Positions 17,156 through 25,070 of a stretch of DNA of 64,000 nucleotides are shown one piece after another (position 1 is the first letter of the stretch; every line of letters begins with the position of its first letter). The translations under genes were made by a program, and so were the position numbers. Source of the stretch: Rhodoferax sp. (GTDB taxonomy: Bacteria > Pseudomonadota > Gammaproteobacteria > Burkholderiales > Burkholderiaceae_C); NCBI RefSeq assembly GCF_030653815.1, contig NZ_JAURYQ010000008.1, positions 1 through 64,000 of the forward strand, given 5' to 3'. The notes under the pieces were generated by a model, which made no database searches, was not told the origin of the DNA, and was given only the letters and a program-made list of their open reading frames with translations.

Positions 17156-17632
17156 ATGAACAAACGAACTTTCACATCGACTCTGGCCCTGGTTGCCATT
17201 CTGGCAACCACCAACACGGCAATGGCCGAATCGGCTGCACTGCCAGGGACACTCACTTTTTCCAGCAAGCATGACTTTGGCTCCTTGGTCGCACGCGTTG
17301 AAGCGGCTGTAACTCAGCAAAAAATGGGTATGGTCGCCCAGGCCAGCGCCAGCGCAGGGGCGGCAGGGCGCGGCATCAAAATCCCGGGAAATGTCGTTCT
17401 CATGGTGTTTCGCAACGACTATGCCGTGCGCATGTTGCGAGCCAGTGTGCCCGCAGGCATTGAGGCTCCGATCCGCCTCTATGTAACCGAAAACCCGGAT
17501 GGCACCGCCAGCCTGACGTACCGCACACCCAGCACTGTTTTTGCACCGTACAAGTCTGAAAAGCTCAATGATATGGCTGCGGAACTTGACCCGATCTTCG
17601 ATCGCATCGTGCACGATGCAGTCGGTGGGTAA
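17156..17632 (+). CDS. DUF302-domain exported protein
   Basis: A 158-residue protein with a signal peptide (MNKRTFTSTLALVAILATTNTAMA). The DUF302 pattern follows: KHDFGSLVARVEAAVTQQKMGMVAQ, then GIKIPGNVVLMVFRNDYAVRML. DUF302 proteins are small periplasmic or cytoplasmic proteins often found near sulfur, copper or redox genes, with unclear function. It lies 39 bp after DUF6969-like copy 1 and overlaps the YeeE gene, so it belongs to the same ECF-controlled operon. AGGGAACC precedes the ATG. Confidence 0.85.
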   Translation: MNKRTFTSTLALVAILATTNTAMAESAALPGTLTFSSKHDFGSLVARVEAAVTQQKMGMVAQASASAGAAGRGIKIPGNVVLMVFRNDYAVRMLRASVPAGIEAPIRLYVTENPDGTASLTYRTPSTVFAPYKSEKLNDMAAELDPIFDRIVHDAVGG

Positions 17633-18809
17633 GCGACAGTTCACTGAGGTTGGGCAGACGCCGACGCGCCAGTCTTTGCCACTGGTGCTGGGTATGGCCA
17701 CCTTGGCGCTGGCTGCTGGAGAGCTCTGGAAAAACGACTGGCGGCTGGTCGCGCTTTGGTTCATTGGTTTGATGCTGGGCGTGGCCCTGTACCACGCCTC
17801 TTTTGGCTTTGCCAGTGCTTACCGGCGCATGATCGTGGCGCGCGACATGCGCGGTGTACTGGCTCAACTGCTGCTGTTGGGCCTGACCACCTTGTTCATT
17901 GCGCCAGTGCTGGCGGATGGCTCCATTCTGGGTCAGGAAGTTGGTGGTGCCGGGGCTCCATTGAGTGTTTCGGTGGCAGTGGGTGCCTTCATGTTTGGCA
18001 TTGGTATGCAGATCGCCGGTGCTTGTGGCTCAGGCACGCTCTACACCGCAGGCGGAGGCAGTTTGCGCATGGTGGTGGTACTTCTCTGCGCCTGTGGTGG
18101 CTCGTTTTGGGCCAGCTTGCACATGGGTTGGTGGCAGCAACTACCATCACATGAGGCCGTGGCGTTGTCCGATGTGATGGATTGGAAATCTGCGCTGGTG
18201 TTGCAACTTGGCGTGATCGGTGCGCTGGCCTGGCTGTTGGACGCACTGGCCGAGCCGGTGCCGTCACCAGCGCCGTTAAATGTGCGTAAACCGTTGTCAC
18301 GACTTCTTTCTGGCCCGTGGCCGGTGCTGGCAGCGGCAGTGGTCTTGGCTTTGGGTAACTTGGGCACCTTGGTCACCGCTGGTCACCCTTGGTCGATCAC
18401 CTGGGGCTTTACGCTCTGGGGTGCCAAGGCCGCGCAGGCGCTGGGTTGGCAAGCATCTTCCAGCGGCTTCTGGCAGGGCGAGTTTCAGAGTGAAGCGCTG
18501 GCGGGTGGTTTGCTGGAGGACACCACTTCATTAATGGACATGGCCATCATGCTCGGGGCGCTGTGTGCGGCATCGCTGGCCGGGCGTTTTGCACCCAAGT
18601 GGGACTTTCCCTGGCGATCTCTGGCAGCCGCAGCGCTGGGTGGATTGCTGCTGGGTTACGGGGCACGTATTGCCTACGGCTGCAACATTGGTGCCTTCGT
18701 CTCGGGCGTGGCATCCGGTAGCTTGCATGGCTGGTTATGGATTGCTGCCGCGCTGCCGGGAACCTGGCTTGGCATTCAACTGCGCAGGCGATTTGGCATG
18801 GCAGATTGA
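17616..18809 (+). CDS. YeeE/YedE-family transporter, long form
   Basis: A roughly 397-residue inner-membrane protein with about ten membrane segments in two repeats. The motif FGIGMQIAGACGSGTLYTAGGG, in the first repeat, and GYGARIAYGCNIGAFVSG, in the second, carry the cysteines expected of YeeE/YedE channels for thiosulfate or related sulfur compounds. The ATG at 17616 overlaps the DUF302 stop by 17 bp; a GTG at 17625 is an equally good start. It closes the cytochrome-DUF6969-DUF302-YeeE operon. Importing sulfur for cysteine-rich products is a plausible but unproven role. Confidence 0.87.
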   Translation: MQSVGKRQFTEVGQTPTRQSLPLVLGMATLALAAGELWKNDWRLVALWFIGLMLGVALYHASFGFASAYRRMIVARDMRGVLAQLLLLGLTTLFIAPVLADGSILGQEVGGAGAPLSVSVAVGAFMFGIGMQIAGACGSGTLYTAGGGSLRMVVVLLCACGGSFWASLHMGWWQQLPSHEAVALSDVMDWKSALVLQLGVIGALAWLLDALAEPVPSPAPLNVRKPLSRLLSGPWPVLAAAVVLALGNLGTLVTAGHPWSITWGFTLWGAKAAQALGWQASSSGFWQGEFQSEALAGGLLEDTTSLMDMAIMLGALCAASLAGRFAPKWDFPWRSLAAAALGGLLLGYGARIAYGCNIGAFVSGVASGSLHGWLWIAAALPGTWLGIQLRRRFGMAD

Positions 18810-18846
18810 GTCGTCTGGTTTACCCTTGATGAGTGGCGAAGGAGGC

Positions 18847-19482
18847 TTAACCTGCGGCGGTGTTCCTTAAGGTCGTTTCAATTTGCCGAAGAATGGGTGC
18901 TGCATCGCAGTAGTCCAGGCTAAGCGGGTGTGGCCCCAGGGGAGTACGCAAAACGAGACTTGGGAAACCGTTGATGGGTGCACTGCGCGCAAAGGTGACC
19001 TCATCAAGCAGCAGCGCCTGCACGGCTGCACCTGAAAGTTCAGTCGCAAACAGCGTGCGGTCAAGACCGATCTCAACTGCCAGATCCACCAGGGTGCCAA
19101 TGTCAGACGGATTGCGAGCTTCAAGGTAATAAGCCTGCTGGATCGCGTGGATCATCCGGTCTTCATGCATGGGCGAGAGCCGCGCAGCAACCAGCACAGC
19201 GCGACAAGCGTTGTAGGTTGAACGCCTGGGTGAGCAGTTGTCCCAAAAGGCGAAGTTAAATCGAGTGCCGGGTACGCGCTCTTGAATCGTTTGCCAGATG
19301 CCTTTGAGCTTGAGGCGCATGTCAAGTGACATGGGCTCGTCACTATCTGGAGCCAAGCCGCCCACCACGCGCCGCACCGTCAAATCCCTTGGCAACTGGT
19401 TGCACAAGTCGGTCCACACCGGCCGAAATGCCCAGCACCAACTGCACATCGGATCGTGAAAGTAAAGCAATTCTGTTGTCAT
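18847..19482 (-). CDS. DsbA-family thioredoxin-fold protein
   Basis: A 211-residue protein starting MTTELLYFHDPMCSWCWAF, with the CSWC dithiol at residues 13-16. The later INGFPSLVL carries the cis-proline-type loop of DsbA/FrnE-like proteins. It lacks a signal peptide, so it acts in the cytoplasm, unlike classical DsbA. It resembles FrnE and polyketide-isomerase-like DsbA relatives implicated in oxidative stress. It is convergent with the YeeE gene and divergent from the bufferin operon. Confidence 0.85.
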   Translation of the reverse strand: MTTELLYFHDPMCSWCWAFRPVWTDLCNQLPRDLTVRRVVGGLAPDSDEPMSLDMRLKLKGIWQTIQERVPGTRFNFAFWDNCSPRRSTYNACRAVLVAARLSPMHEDRMIHAIQQAYYLEARNPSDIGTLVDLAVEIGLDRTLFATELSGAAVQALLLDEVTFARSAPINGFPSLVLRTPLGPHPLSLDYCDAAPILRQIETTLRNTAAG

Positions 19483-19606
19483 GGAACGATTGTCTTTGGT
19501 TTAAAGCTGGGACCGGGAGCTACAAGACATTTAGGCCCCTAGCTCAAATTGATATTGCGAAACTAGCTGCGGACTACATAGCAATTTATTTTTTATTTTT
19601 GTGGTG

Positions 19607-19634
19607 TGTAAGAACCTGGCAGCCACAACGACTA
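19607..19634 (+). promoter_or_regulatory. Predicted ECF-type promoter of the bufferin operon
   Basis: TGTAAG (19607-19612) and CGACTA (19629-19634) are spaced by 16 bp, 85 bp upstream of the bufferin ATG. It continues AACC after the first box, exactly as at the sigma-1 promoter, the closest pair in the set. Confidence 0.7.
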
Positions 19635-19719
19635 TAGAAGCAGCACGGTAATCACAACACGTTCCGTGCGTTGCGTCACCTACTCTTTACTGACCGTTAA
19701 CCTCCTAAAGGACATTCAA

Positions 19720-20034
19720 ATGAAAGCTACATCGACAACTTCCCGTTACGCCACCGTTGCCGGACTGGCTCTGGCCATGAGCGCTGCCTTGACCATTGCT
19801 GCCTCACCCATTGCGGCACAAGCGGCTGACACCGAAAAGTGCTTTGGCGTTGCCCTGAAAGGCAAGAACGACTGCAAAGCGGGTGCAGGCACCACGTGCG
19901 CAGGCACTTCCAAGGTCGATTTCCAGGGCAATGCCTGGTCGATGGTGCCCAAGGGAACTTGCGAAAAGACCGTCTCCAAAACGTCTCCTACCGGTTTTGG
20001 GCAAACCAAAGAGTTCAAGGAAGTCAAGGCCTGA
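19720..20034 (+). CDS. bufA1: Bufferin-type metallophore precursor (DUF2282)
   Basis: A 104-residue precursor with a signal peptide (ending near SPIAAQA) and a short core holding four cysteines ([25 protein letters not shown]). This is the DUF2282 pattern of bufferins, RiPPs exported to the periplasm where they chelate copper. In characterised bufferins the inner cysteines are converted to thiooxazole-type groups by the BufB-BufC pair, which is encoded next. CTCCTAAAGGACATTCAA precedes the ATG at 19720. A predicted ECF promoter lies upstream. Confidence 0.92.
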   Translation: MKATSTTSRYATVAGLALAMSAALTIAASPIAAQAADTEKCFGVALKGKNDCKAGAGTTCAGTSKVDFQGNAWSMVPKGTCEKTVSKTSPTGFGQTKEFKEVKA

Positions 20035-20062
20035 TCCACACGTATCGAACGGAGCACCTGGC

Positions 20063-20956
20063 ATGTTGAACCCAACCAACAAACTGACGAAGCCCCAGGT
20101 TGCTCGGGCTCACACCTTGCCCGCTCGGGCGGGTGTGGGGCTCAAGCCGGAACATTTCAAGGAGATTCTGGCCACCCAGCCAGACATCGGTTTCTTCGAA
20201 GTTCATGCCGAGAACTACATGGTTCCCGGTGGCCCGTTTCACCATTACCTCACCCGCATCCGTGAACGTTATGCGTTGTCGATTCACGGCGTGGGTTTGT
20301 CCATCGGGGCGGACGCGCCGTTGGATCTTGACCATTTAAATGCATTGACAGTCTTGCTCAAACGCTACCAGCCAGAGTCCTTTTCCGAGCATCTGGCCTG
20401 GTCGACACACAGTGATGTATTTCTGAACGATTTGCTGCCGCTGCCTTACAACACCGCGACCCTGCAGCGCGTGTGTGATCACATTGACCAGGTGCAGTCG
20501 CACTTGGGACGGCGCATGTTGCTGGAAAATCCAGCCACCTACATTGAATTTGCTGCATCCACCTGGAACGAAGCCACTTTTCTATCTGAAGTGGTTCGAC
20601 GCACAGGTTGCGGACTGTTGCTGGATGTGAACAATGTGTATGTCAGTAGCGTCAACCATCAGCGCGACGCGAAAGCCGTCGTCCAAGCACTGCCGCTGGC
20701 GCAAGTGGGCGAAATTCACTTGGCAGGTTTTGCAGAGCAGGTCGACGGCAAAGATGACAGACTACTCATTGACAGCCACGGCTCCCCAGTGGCGCAGGCG
20801 GTGTGGGACTTGTATGCCTTCACGCTGGGGCTGACCGGCCCCGTTGCAACTTTGCTGGAACGCGACAACGACATTCCTACCTGGCCGGTTTTGCTGGCTG
20901 AGGCGAATCTGGCAGATAGGCAGTTGTGTGCTGTGCTTGAGGAGGTACACGCATGA
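20063..20956 (+). CDS. bufB1: DUF692 multinuclear iron enzyme, bufferin maturase
   Basis: A 297-residue TIM-barrel protein of the DUF692/MbnB family. The pattern [59 protein letters not shown] and EIHLAGF supplies the His, Asp, Asn and Glu ligands of the iron centre. It oxidises core cysteines of the bufferin precursor with O2, in complex with its partner BufC. The ATG at 20063 lies 28 bp after bufA1, and its end overlaps bufC by ATGA. Confidence 0.93.
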   Translation: MLNPTNKLTKPQVARAHTLPARAGVGLKPEHFKEILATQPDIGFFEVHAENYMVPGGPFHHYLTRIRERYALSIHGVGLSIGADAPLDLDHLNALTVLLKRYQPESFSEHLAWSTHSDVFLNDLLPLPYNTATLQRVCDHIDQVQSHLGRRMLLENPATYIEFAASTWNEATFLSEVVRRTGCGLLLDVNNVYVSSVNHQRDAKAVVQALPLAQVGEIHLAGFAEQVDGKDDRLLIDSHGSPVAQAVWDLYAFTLGLTGPVATLLERDNDIPTWPVLLAEANLADRQLCAVLEEVHA

Positions 20957-21738
20957 ACACCCAAACCGCGTTTGCCCACGCACTGCTCAACCCCGAACTG
21001 CCTTGCCCCAGCGGCTTGACCACCTGGAACGGATCAGACCCTGAAATTCGTTTTGCGGTGTACCGCAACAACGTGATGGTGTCCTTGATTGATGCACTGG
21101 CTGATACTTACCCAGTCGTGCAAACGCTGGTGGGTGAAGAATTTTTCCGGGCCATGGCACGGGTGTTTGCCCAGAGCAGCCCACCGCAATCAAAGGTTAT
21201 GGCTTATTACGGGCGCGGCTTTGCAGAGTTTGTGGAGTCCTTCCCGCCAGCTGCCTCTGTGCCTTATCTGGCCGACGTGGCGCGACTGGAATTGGTTCGG
21301 GTGCTGGCTTATCACGCGGCAGATGTCGTACCTATTCACCCTGAGGTTTTACAAGCTGCATTGGCCGATCCAGAACAACTCATGTCTTTGCGATTGGTGT
21401 TGCACCCGTCAGTGCATGTCATCCAATCAACTTTCGCCATTTGTTCCATTTGGGCGGCGCACCAAGGTGCGGTGTGCGCGTCATCAGTCGATCCAGATTT
21501 GGCCCAGTCGATGTTGGTGTACCGAGCCGCACTGGATGTGGACACCGTGGAACTTACCACCGGGACCCGGACATTTGTCAACACCTTGCTAGCTGGCCAA
21601 ACCTTAGCCGATGCTGCACAAGCGGCAAGCAGCATGGACCCAGAATTTGATTTAACCAACGCTCTGACGCTGCTGCTTCGCTTACAGCTCATCACCCACT
21701 TGAACACTGGAGAGACACACCATGAACACACGCACTGA
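20953..21738 (+). CDS. bufC1: DUF2063 bufferin maturation partner
   Basis: A 261-residue protein with the N-terminal DUF2063 domain ([32 protein letters not shown], quoted here in part as [12 protein letters not shown]). It is the partner that presents the precursor leader to the DUF692 enzyme in bufferin and methanobactin-like systems. It overlaps bufB by four bases and the DoxX gene by 17, consistent with translational coupling. The C-terminal half is less conserved. Confidence 0.9.
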   Translation: MNTQTAFAHALLNPELPCPSGLTTWNGSDPEIRFAVYRNNVMVSLIDALADTYPVVQTLVGEEFFRAMARVFAQSSPPQSKVMAYYGRGFAEFVESFPPAASVPYLADVARLELVRVLAYHAADVVPIHPEVLQAALADPEQLMSLRLVLHPSVHVIQSTFAICSIWAAHQGAVCASSVDPDLAQSMLVYRAALDVDTVELTTGTRTFVNTLLAGQTLADAAQAASSMDPEFDLTNALTLLLRLQLITHLNTGETHHEHTH

Positions 21739-22249
21739 AAAATTGGGCCGAGCCATGCCTGCGAATGAGGGCTTGATACCCGGCCTGATCCGGCAGTTCA
21801 TCAGCATCGCAGAGCGCATCCCCAACACCTTGGTGGCGTTTGTGGCGCGCTTCTCCATCGCTGCCGTGTTCTGGAAGTCGGGTGAAACCAAGATTCAGGG
21901 CTTTGCCATTGACATCGTCAACCTCGAATTCACCCTGGGTTGGCCACGCCTGTCTGATTCGGTGGTGGATTTGTTCAGGGATGAATACCGTTTGCCCATT
22001 GTTCCGCCCGAGATTGCAGCCACCATGGCGGCGACGGCCGAGCACCTTTTCCCGATTCTGATCCTGCTCGGCTTTGCGACCCGTCTGTCGGCATTGGCGC
22101 TTCTAGGCATGACGATGACGATTCAGCTGTTTGTCTACCCCGATGCCTATCCCACCCACGGCACCTGGGCCGCCGTGCTGCTGTACCTGATGGTGCATGG
22201 GCCGGGCAAACTGTCGCTGGACCACTGGATTGCCCGGCGTTACCAGTAA
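21722..22249 (+). CDS. DoxX-family membrane protein of the bufferin operon
   Basis: A 175-residue inner-membrane protein with four helices and the DoxX features FVARFSIAAVFWKSGETKIQGF (first part FVARFSIAAVFW) and HLFPILILLGFATRLSALAL. DoxX-like proteins are a frequent fourth gene of bufferin operons; a role in membrane redox or quinone chemistry is suspected. The start overlaps bufC by 17 bp. An alternative ATG at 21755 would remove the polar N-terminus. Confidence 0.88.
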   Translation: MNTRTEKLGRAMPANEGLIPGLIRQFISIAERIPNTLVAFVARFSIAAVFWKSGETKIQGFAIDIVNLEFTLGWPRLSDSVVDLFRDEYRLPIVPPEIAATMAATAEHLFPILILLGFATRLSALALLGMTMTIQLFVYPDAYPTHGTWAAVLLYLMVHGPGKLSLDHWIARRYQ

Positions 22250-22290
22250 GCATTTAGCGATTGTTTGGAGTTAAGCCCAAGGCTATCAGC

Positions 22291-23058
22291 ATGAACACGG
22301 TACTGGGTTGGCTGGGCGGTCATCTGGCACGCTATCTGGCGCGCGAGGTGCACGTTCACTCTGCGGTACCCGCCACACGACCCGAACGTTTGCTTGCCAC
22401 TTTGCGCCCTGGCGACGTGTTGCTGGTGGAAGGCAATAGCCGGGTCAGCACCGCCATCAAATACCTGACGCAGTCCACCTGGTCACACGCGGCGCTTTAT
22501 GTCGGCAATGCCCTGGCCAAACCAGGCACAAACTCTGAACACTGTTTTGTGGAGGCTGACACCGTAGCGGGTGTGCGCAGTGTCGGCATCAGCGCGTTCG
22601 CCGGACTGCATTCCCGTATTTGTCGCCCCGTTGGCTTAACTCCAGAAGACTGCCAAAAGTTGACTGCCTTCGCTATCGACCGCATAGGCAGCCAATACGA
22701 TTTGCGCAACGTGATCGATCTGGCGCGCTACCTGTTTCCCACACCGCCGGTGCCCCTAAGCTTTCGGCGCAACATGTTGGCGCTTGGCAGCGGCGACCCG
22801 ACACGCGCCATTTGCTCAACACTGATTGCCCAGGCGTTTCAATCCATTCGCTATCCAATTCTGCCCATCACATCAGTTCAAAACGACGACAGGCCGGATT
22901 GCCCGGCATGTGTCAATGAAATTCTGAGCGTGCGCCACCATAGCTTGTTCGCACCACGTGACTTTGATGTATCTCCATATTTTGAAGTGATCAAGCCCAC
23001 AATAGAAGCCGGATTCGATTATCAAAGCCTGGTTTGGCGTGATGTCAACGGAAAATGA
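22291..23058 (+). CDS. YiiX/YebB-like NlpC/P60-superfamily hydrolase
   Basis: A 255-residue protein. RPGDVLLVEG, the STWSHAALYVG segment with its catalytic-type His, the FVEADTVAGV strand, and a later Cys in DPTRAICSTLIAQAFQ give the permuted Cys-His arrangement of YiiX-like NlpC/P60 enzymes. These usually cleave amide or thioester bonds in peptidoglycan or lipids. The ATG at 22291 is preferred to an upstream TTG. It lies 41 bp after the DoxX gene on the same strand, so it is likely the fifth gene of the bufferin operon; its contribution there is unknown. It is convergent with the LapG-like gene, with 9 bp between stops. Confidence 0.78.
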   Translation: MNTVLGWLGGHLARYLAREVHVHSAVPATRPERLLATLRPGDVLLVEGNSRVSTAIKYLTQSTWSHAALYVGNALAKPGTNSEHCFVEADTVAGVRSVGISAFAGLHSRICRPVGLTPEDCQKLTAFAIDRIGSQYDLRNVIDLARYLFPTPPVPLSFRRNMLALGSGDPTRAICSTLIAQAFQSIRYPILPITSVQNDDRPDCPACVNEILSVRHHSLFAPRDFDVSPYFEVIKPTIEAGFDYQSLVWRDVNGK

Positions 23059-23067
23059 GTGCGTTGC

Positions 23068-23835
23068 TCACCGGACTCCGTCTTCGTGCATGCGCTCCAG
23101 GACGTCGCGCCAACGTGATAGCCTGGCCACAGGGTCGGCAGCAGACGCGCTAGCCCCACCAACCCAAAGACCAGAATCGTTAAAGCTAAAGACCGGTTGC
23201 AGGTCTGGGCGCTGACTGGCCTTGCGGATACTGCTGATCAGATTGTCAAGTACCAAGGGCTCCTCATTGGGCTGAGGATAAAATCCAAGCACCATATGGG
23301 CTTCAGAAATAGAGCTGCTTTTTGCACGAACGTAGATCAACCGTAATCGATCATTTTTGAACCCCAGCATCTGAAGAGTGACATATTTTGCAATCGTGAA
23401 GTCCTCGCAATCTCCCGCCCCCCGCCCCACAAATTCAAGTGGTGTCGCCCAGTAATCTTCCTGTTGCCAAATGTCTTTATCGGACCGAAACAACATCTGT
23501 CGATTGAAAAATAGATTCACTCTTTTGAGTTGTTCAATTTCTTCAAGATCACGAGACTCTGCGATAAGTCTCTTCCAGCCATCGATGACGGCCGCCGCTT
23601 GTGGACCATATCTTTCCAGTGCCAAAGTTTGGGTTTTATCTAAGTTAGGTGCTGCAACTGAAATTGCGAAAATTAGCCATAGGCCAAGGCGAGTCAACCA
23701 GATAAATATCTGAGCAACATCAGGCGCGCAATCAAGCAACGGAAGGATGCTTTGATACTTGAGGCACCTCCGTGATTGCTGTATCGACATGCATGAAGCC
23801 GTGGGACCAAGAGTAATGAAATTTGGCGGGATCAC
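23068..23835 (-). CDS. LapG-like periplasmic cysteine protease (BTLCP)
   Basis: A 255-residue protein with a hydrophobic export segment (about 41-62). It then has the transglutaminase-like core: GAGDCEDFTIAKY with catalytic Cys, SEAHMVLGFYP with His and LDNLI with Asp. The preceding RMLF/NRQMLFRSDKDIWQQEDYWATP is typical of LapG, the periplasmic protease that releases LapA-type adhesins when c-di-GMP falls. No LapD or LapA is visible in the window. The exact start is uncertain: an in-frame ATG 45 bp downstream is possible. Confidence 0.82.
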   Translation of the reverse strand: MIPPNFITLGPTASCMSIQQSRRCLKYQSILPLLDCAPDVAQIFIWLTRLGLWLIFAISVAAPNLDKTQTLALERYGPQAAAVIDGWKRLIAESRDLEEIEQLKRVNLFFNRQMLFRSDKDIWQQEDYWATPLEFVGRGAGDCEDFTIAKYVTLQMLGFKNDRLRLIYVRAKSSSISEAHMVLGFYPQPNEEPLVLDNLISSIRKASQRPDLQPVFSFNDSGLWVGGASASAADPVARLSRWRDVLERMHEDGVR

Positions 23836-23906
23836 GGTACATCTGCAATGAGAGAAGTTAGCTCGTATGGCGCAAGGTACTGTTCATCCAGAAATATTAA
23901 AAGGCC

Positions 23907-24101
23907 TCAATTTTTTAGCTCATCATCTTCGCGGTTGGCATACGCCTTCATGGCCTTACTGAGGAAAGGCACCTGCAAACTGAAGTTCTTGCAGCCCGAG
24001 CACATCATCACGTGCATTTTCAAAGTCATTTTTTCAGTCAATGAGAGTGATCTTTCTTGCGATTCCGAAATCAGGCGTGTGGCCTGCTGACAATTCATCA
24101 T
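23907..24101 (-). CDS. Small zinc-finger anti-sigma factor (for sigma-2)
   Basis: A 64-residue protein starting MMNCQQATRLISESQE at the ATG (24099-24101) that overlaps the sigma-2 stop by ATGA. It has HVMMCSGCKN, the HxxxCxxC zinc motif, and an early Cys, as in the sigma-1 partner. No membrane segment is present, so it should act in the cytoplasm as a metal- or redox-sensitive anti-sigma. It is last in a five-gene overlapping operon. Confidence 0.85.
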   Translation of the reverse strand: MMNCQQATRLISESQERSLSLTEKMTLKMHVMMCSGCKNFSLQVPFLSKAMKAYANREDDELKN

Positions 24102-24727
24102 GCGCGTTCTCCCTTGAGGAACCATGTGTTTTCCAGGCACTCGCGCAGGCGCAGCCGGGAGCGGTGCATCATCACATTCAGGTTGGTGGTGGTGATGCCG
24201 ACTGCTTTGCAAATTTCAGCAGCGTCTAGCTCGACAAACTCTTTCATCATGAACACTCTGGCCTGGTGGCCAGGCAAGCCTTCCAGGCACGCCTCAAACA
24301 CTTGCCAGAACTGGTTCTGCTGCAGGGCGCTTTGTGGGTTGCCCCAGGTGGCGGGCTTTTCATCGGCCTGCCAAAAGCCTTTTTGATCAAATAACTCAGA
24401 AAAGTCTTCTCCTTCTTCATCTTCTCGTAGCAGGCTACTGGCATCCACCATGCGTTGCTTTTGCCGCAAGGTATCTGCAATCTTGTTACGCAGGATGGCG
24501 AAAACCCAGGTTTTCAACGCCGCTCTACCGGCAAAAGACTTGGCATTTTTGAGTGCGCCGATGAGCGCCTCTTGCACAGCATCTTCTGCCGCGTGGCTAT
24601 TGGAGAGTTGCAGCGTTGCAAATTTCACCATCTGACGGCGCAAGTCGTTCAAAAATGCCGTGTCAGACAAGATGGTTGCGTCAGTCGCGTCCAAGCCCAG
24701 GCCTTCAATGGGAGAAGTGTTCATCAT
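24098..24727 (-). CDS. ECF RNA polymerase sigma factor (sigma-2)
   Basis: A 209-residue paralogue of sigma-1. Region 2 includes AEDAVQEALIGALKNAKSF and WVFAILRNKIADTLRQKQRM; region 4 includes LPGHQARVFMMKEFVELDAAEIC and a helix-turn-helix. It overlaps nrtS upstream and the anti-sigma downstream, both by ATGA. The operon has the same predicted ECF promoter as the bufferin and Cys-rich operons, so it may activate itself and share targets with sigma-1. Confidence 0.9.
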   Translation of the reverse strand: MMNTSPIEGLGLDATDATILSDTAFLNDLRRQMVKFATLQLSNSHAAEDAVQEALIGALKNAKSFAGRAALKTWVFAILRNKIADTLRQKQRMVDASSLLREDEEGEDFSELFDQKGFWQADEKPATWGNPQSALQQNQFWQVFEACLEGLPGHQARVFMMKEFVELDAAEICKAVGITTTNLNVMMHRSRLRLRECLENTWFLKGERA

Positions 24728-24948
24728 TGGTTTCCTCGCGGTGTCAATTCGTTTTTAGACGCGCTGTAACTTGCGACGCAGTAAGGCACGACATAATTCA
24801 ACGCCATATGAATCCACGAAATGCCAGTGCCCGCCAGGATGGCACTGCCTTGGTTAACCAGGTTCAAAATACTGCCCACCATCAAGGCGATGCGCAGTGA
24901 ATTTTTCACAATCTTGCCAGAGCAGTCGGCTTGAAAGAGTGTTCGCAT
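24724..24948 (-). CDS. NrtS-like small membrane protein
   Basis: A 74-residue protein with two membrane segments (RIALMVGSILNLVNQGSAIL and ISWIHMALNYVVPYCVASYSA in part). The NQG...WIHMALNYVVPYCVASY pattern matches NrtS, described as a nitrate/nitrite transporter. The ATG at 24948 shares its first base with the stop of a 40-residue upstream gene (TGATG), and its stop overlaps sigma-2 (ATGA). Transport of nitrate is inferred from the family only; in this metal/thiol setting another ion is possible. Confidence 0.7.
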   Translation of the reverse strand: MRTLFQADCSGKIVKNSLRIALMVGSILNLVNQGSAILAGTGISWIHMALNYVVPYCVASYSASKNELTPRGNQ

Positions 24949-25070
24949 CAATGGTCCCCTTGGTATGCGGTTGAAGTCGCCAGCAAATGCCGGCTCGTTG
25001 TCCCGGTCGAAACTTTTTCTTCAGGCTGCGCACTTCCAAGCCAACGGCCCACTTGTTTGAACCAACTCAT
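24948..25070 (-). CDS. 40-residue coupled small protein
   Basis: A short reading frame beginning MSWFKQVGRWLGSAQPEEK and ending AYQGDH. Its ATG overlaps the stop of the flavoprotein gene by ATGA and its own stop overlaps nrtS by TGATG. Such double coupling is hard to explain by chance and is the main support for it. The N-terminus is amphipathic (W3, F4, W10, L11), so it could bind the membrane or the flavoprotein. I recognise no family. Confidence 0.6.
   Translation of the reverse strand: MSWFKQVGRWLGSAQPEEKVSTGTTSRHLLATSTAYQGDH

Noticed and set aside
24854..25039. Minus-strand frame of 61 codons over the nrtS start
   Set aside because: It overlaps the doubly coupled 40-residue frame and nrtS in another phase and has no linked overlaps or ribosome site.
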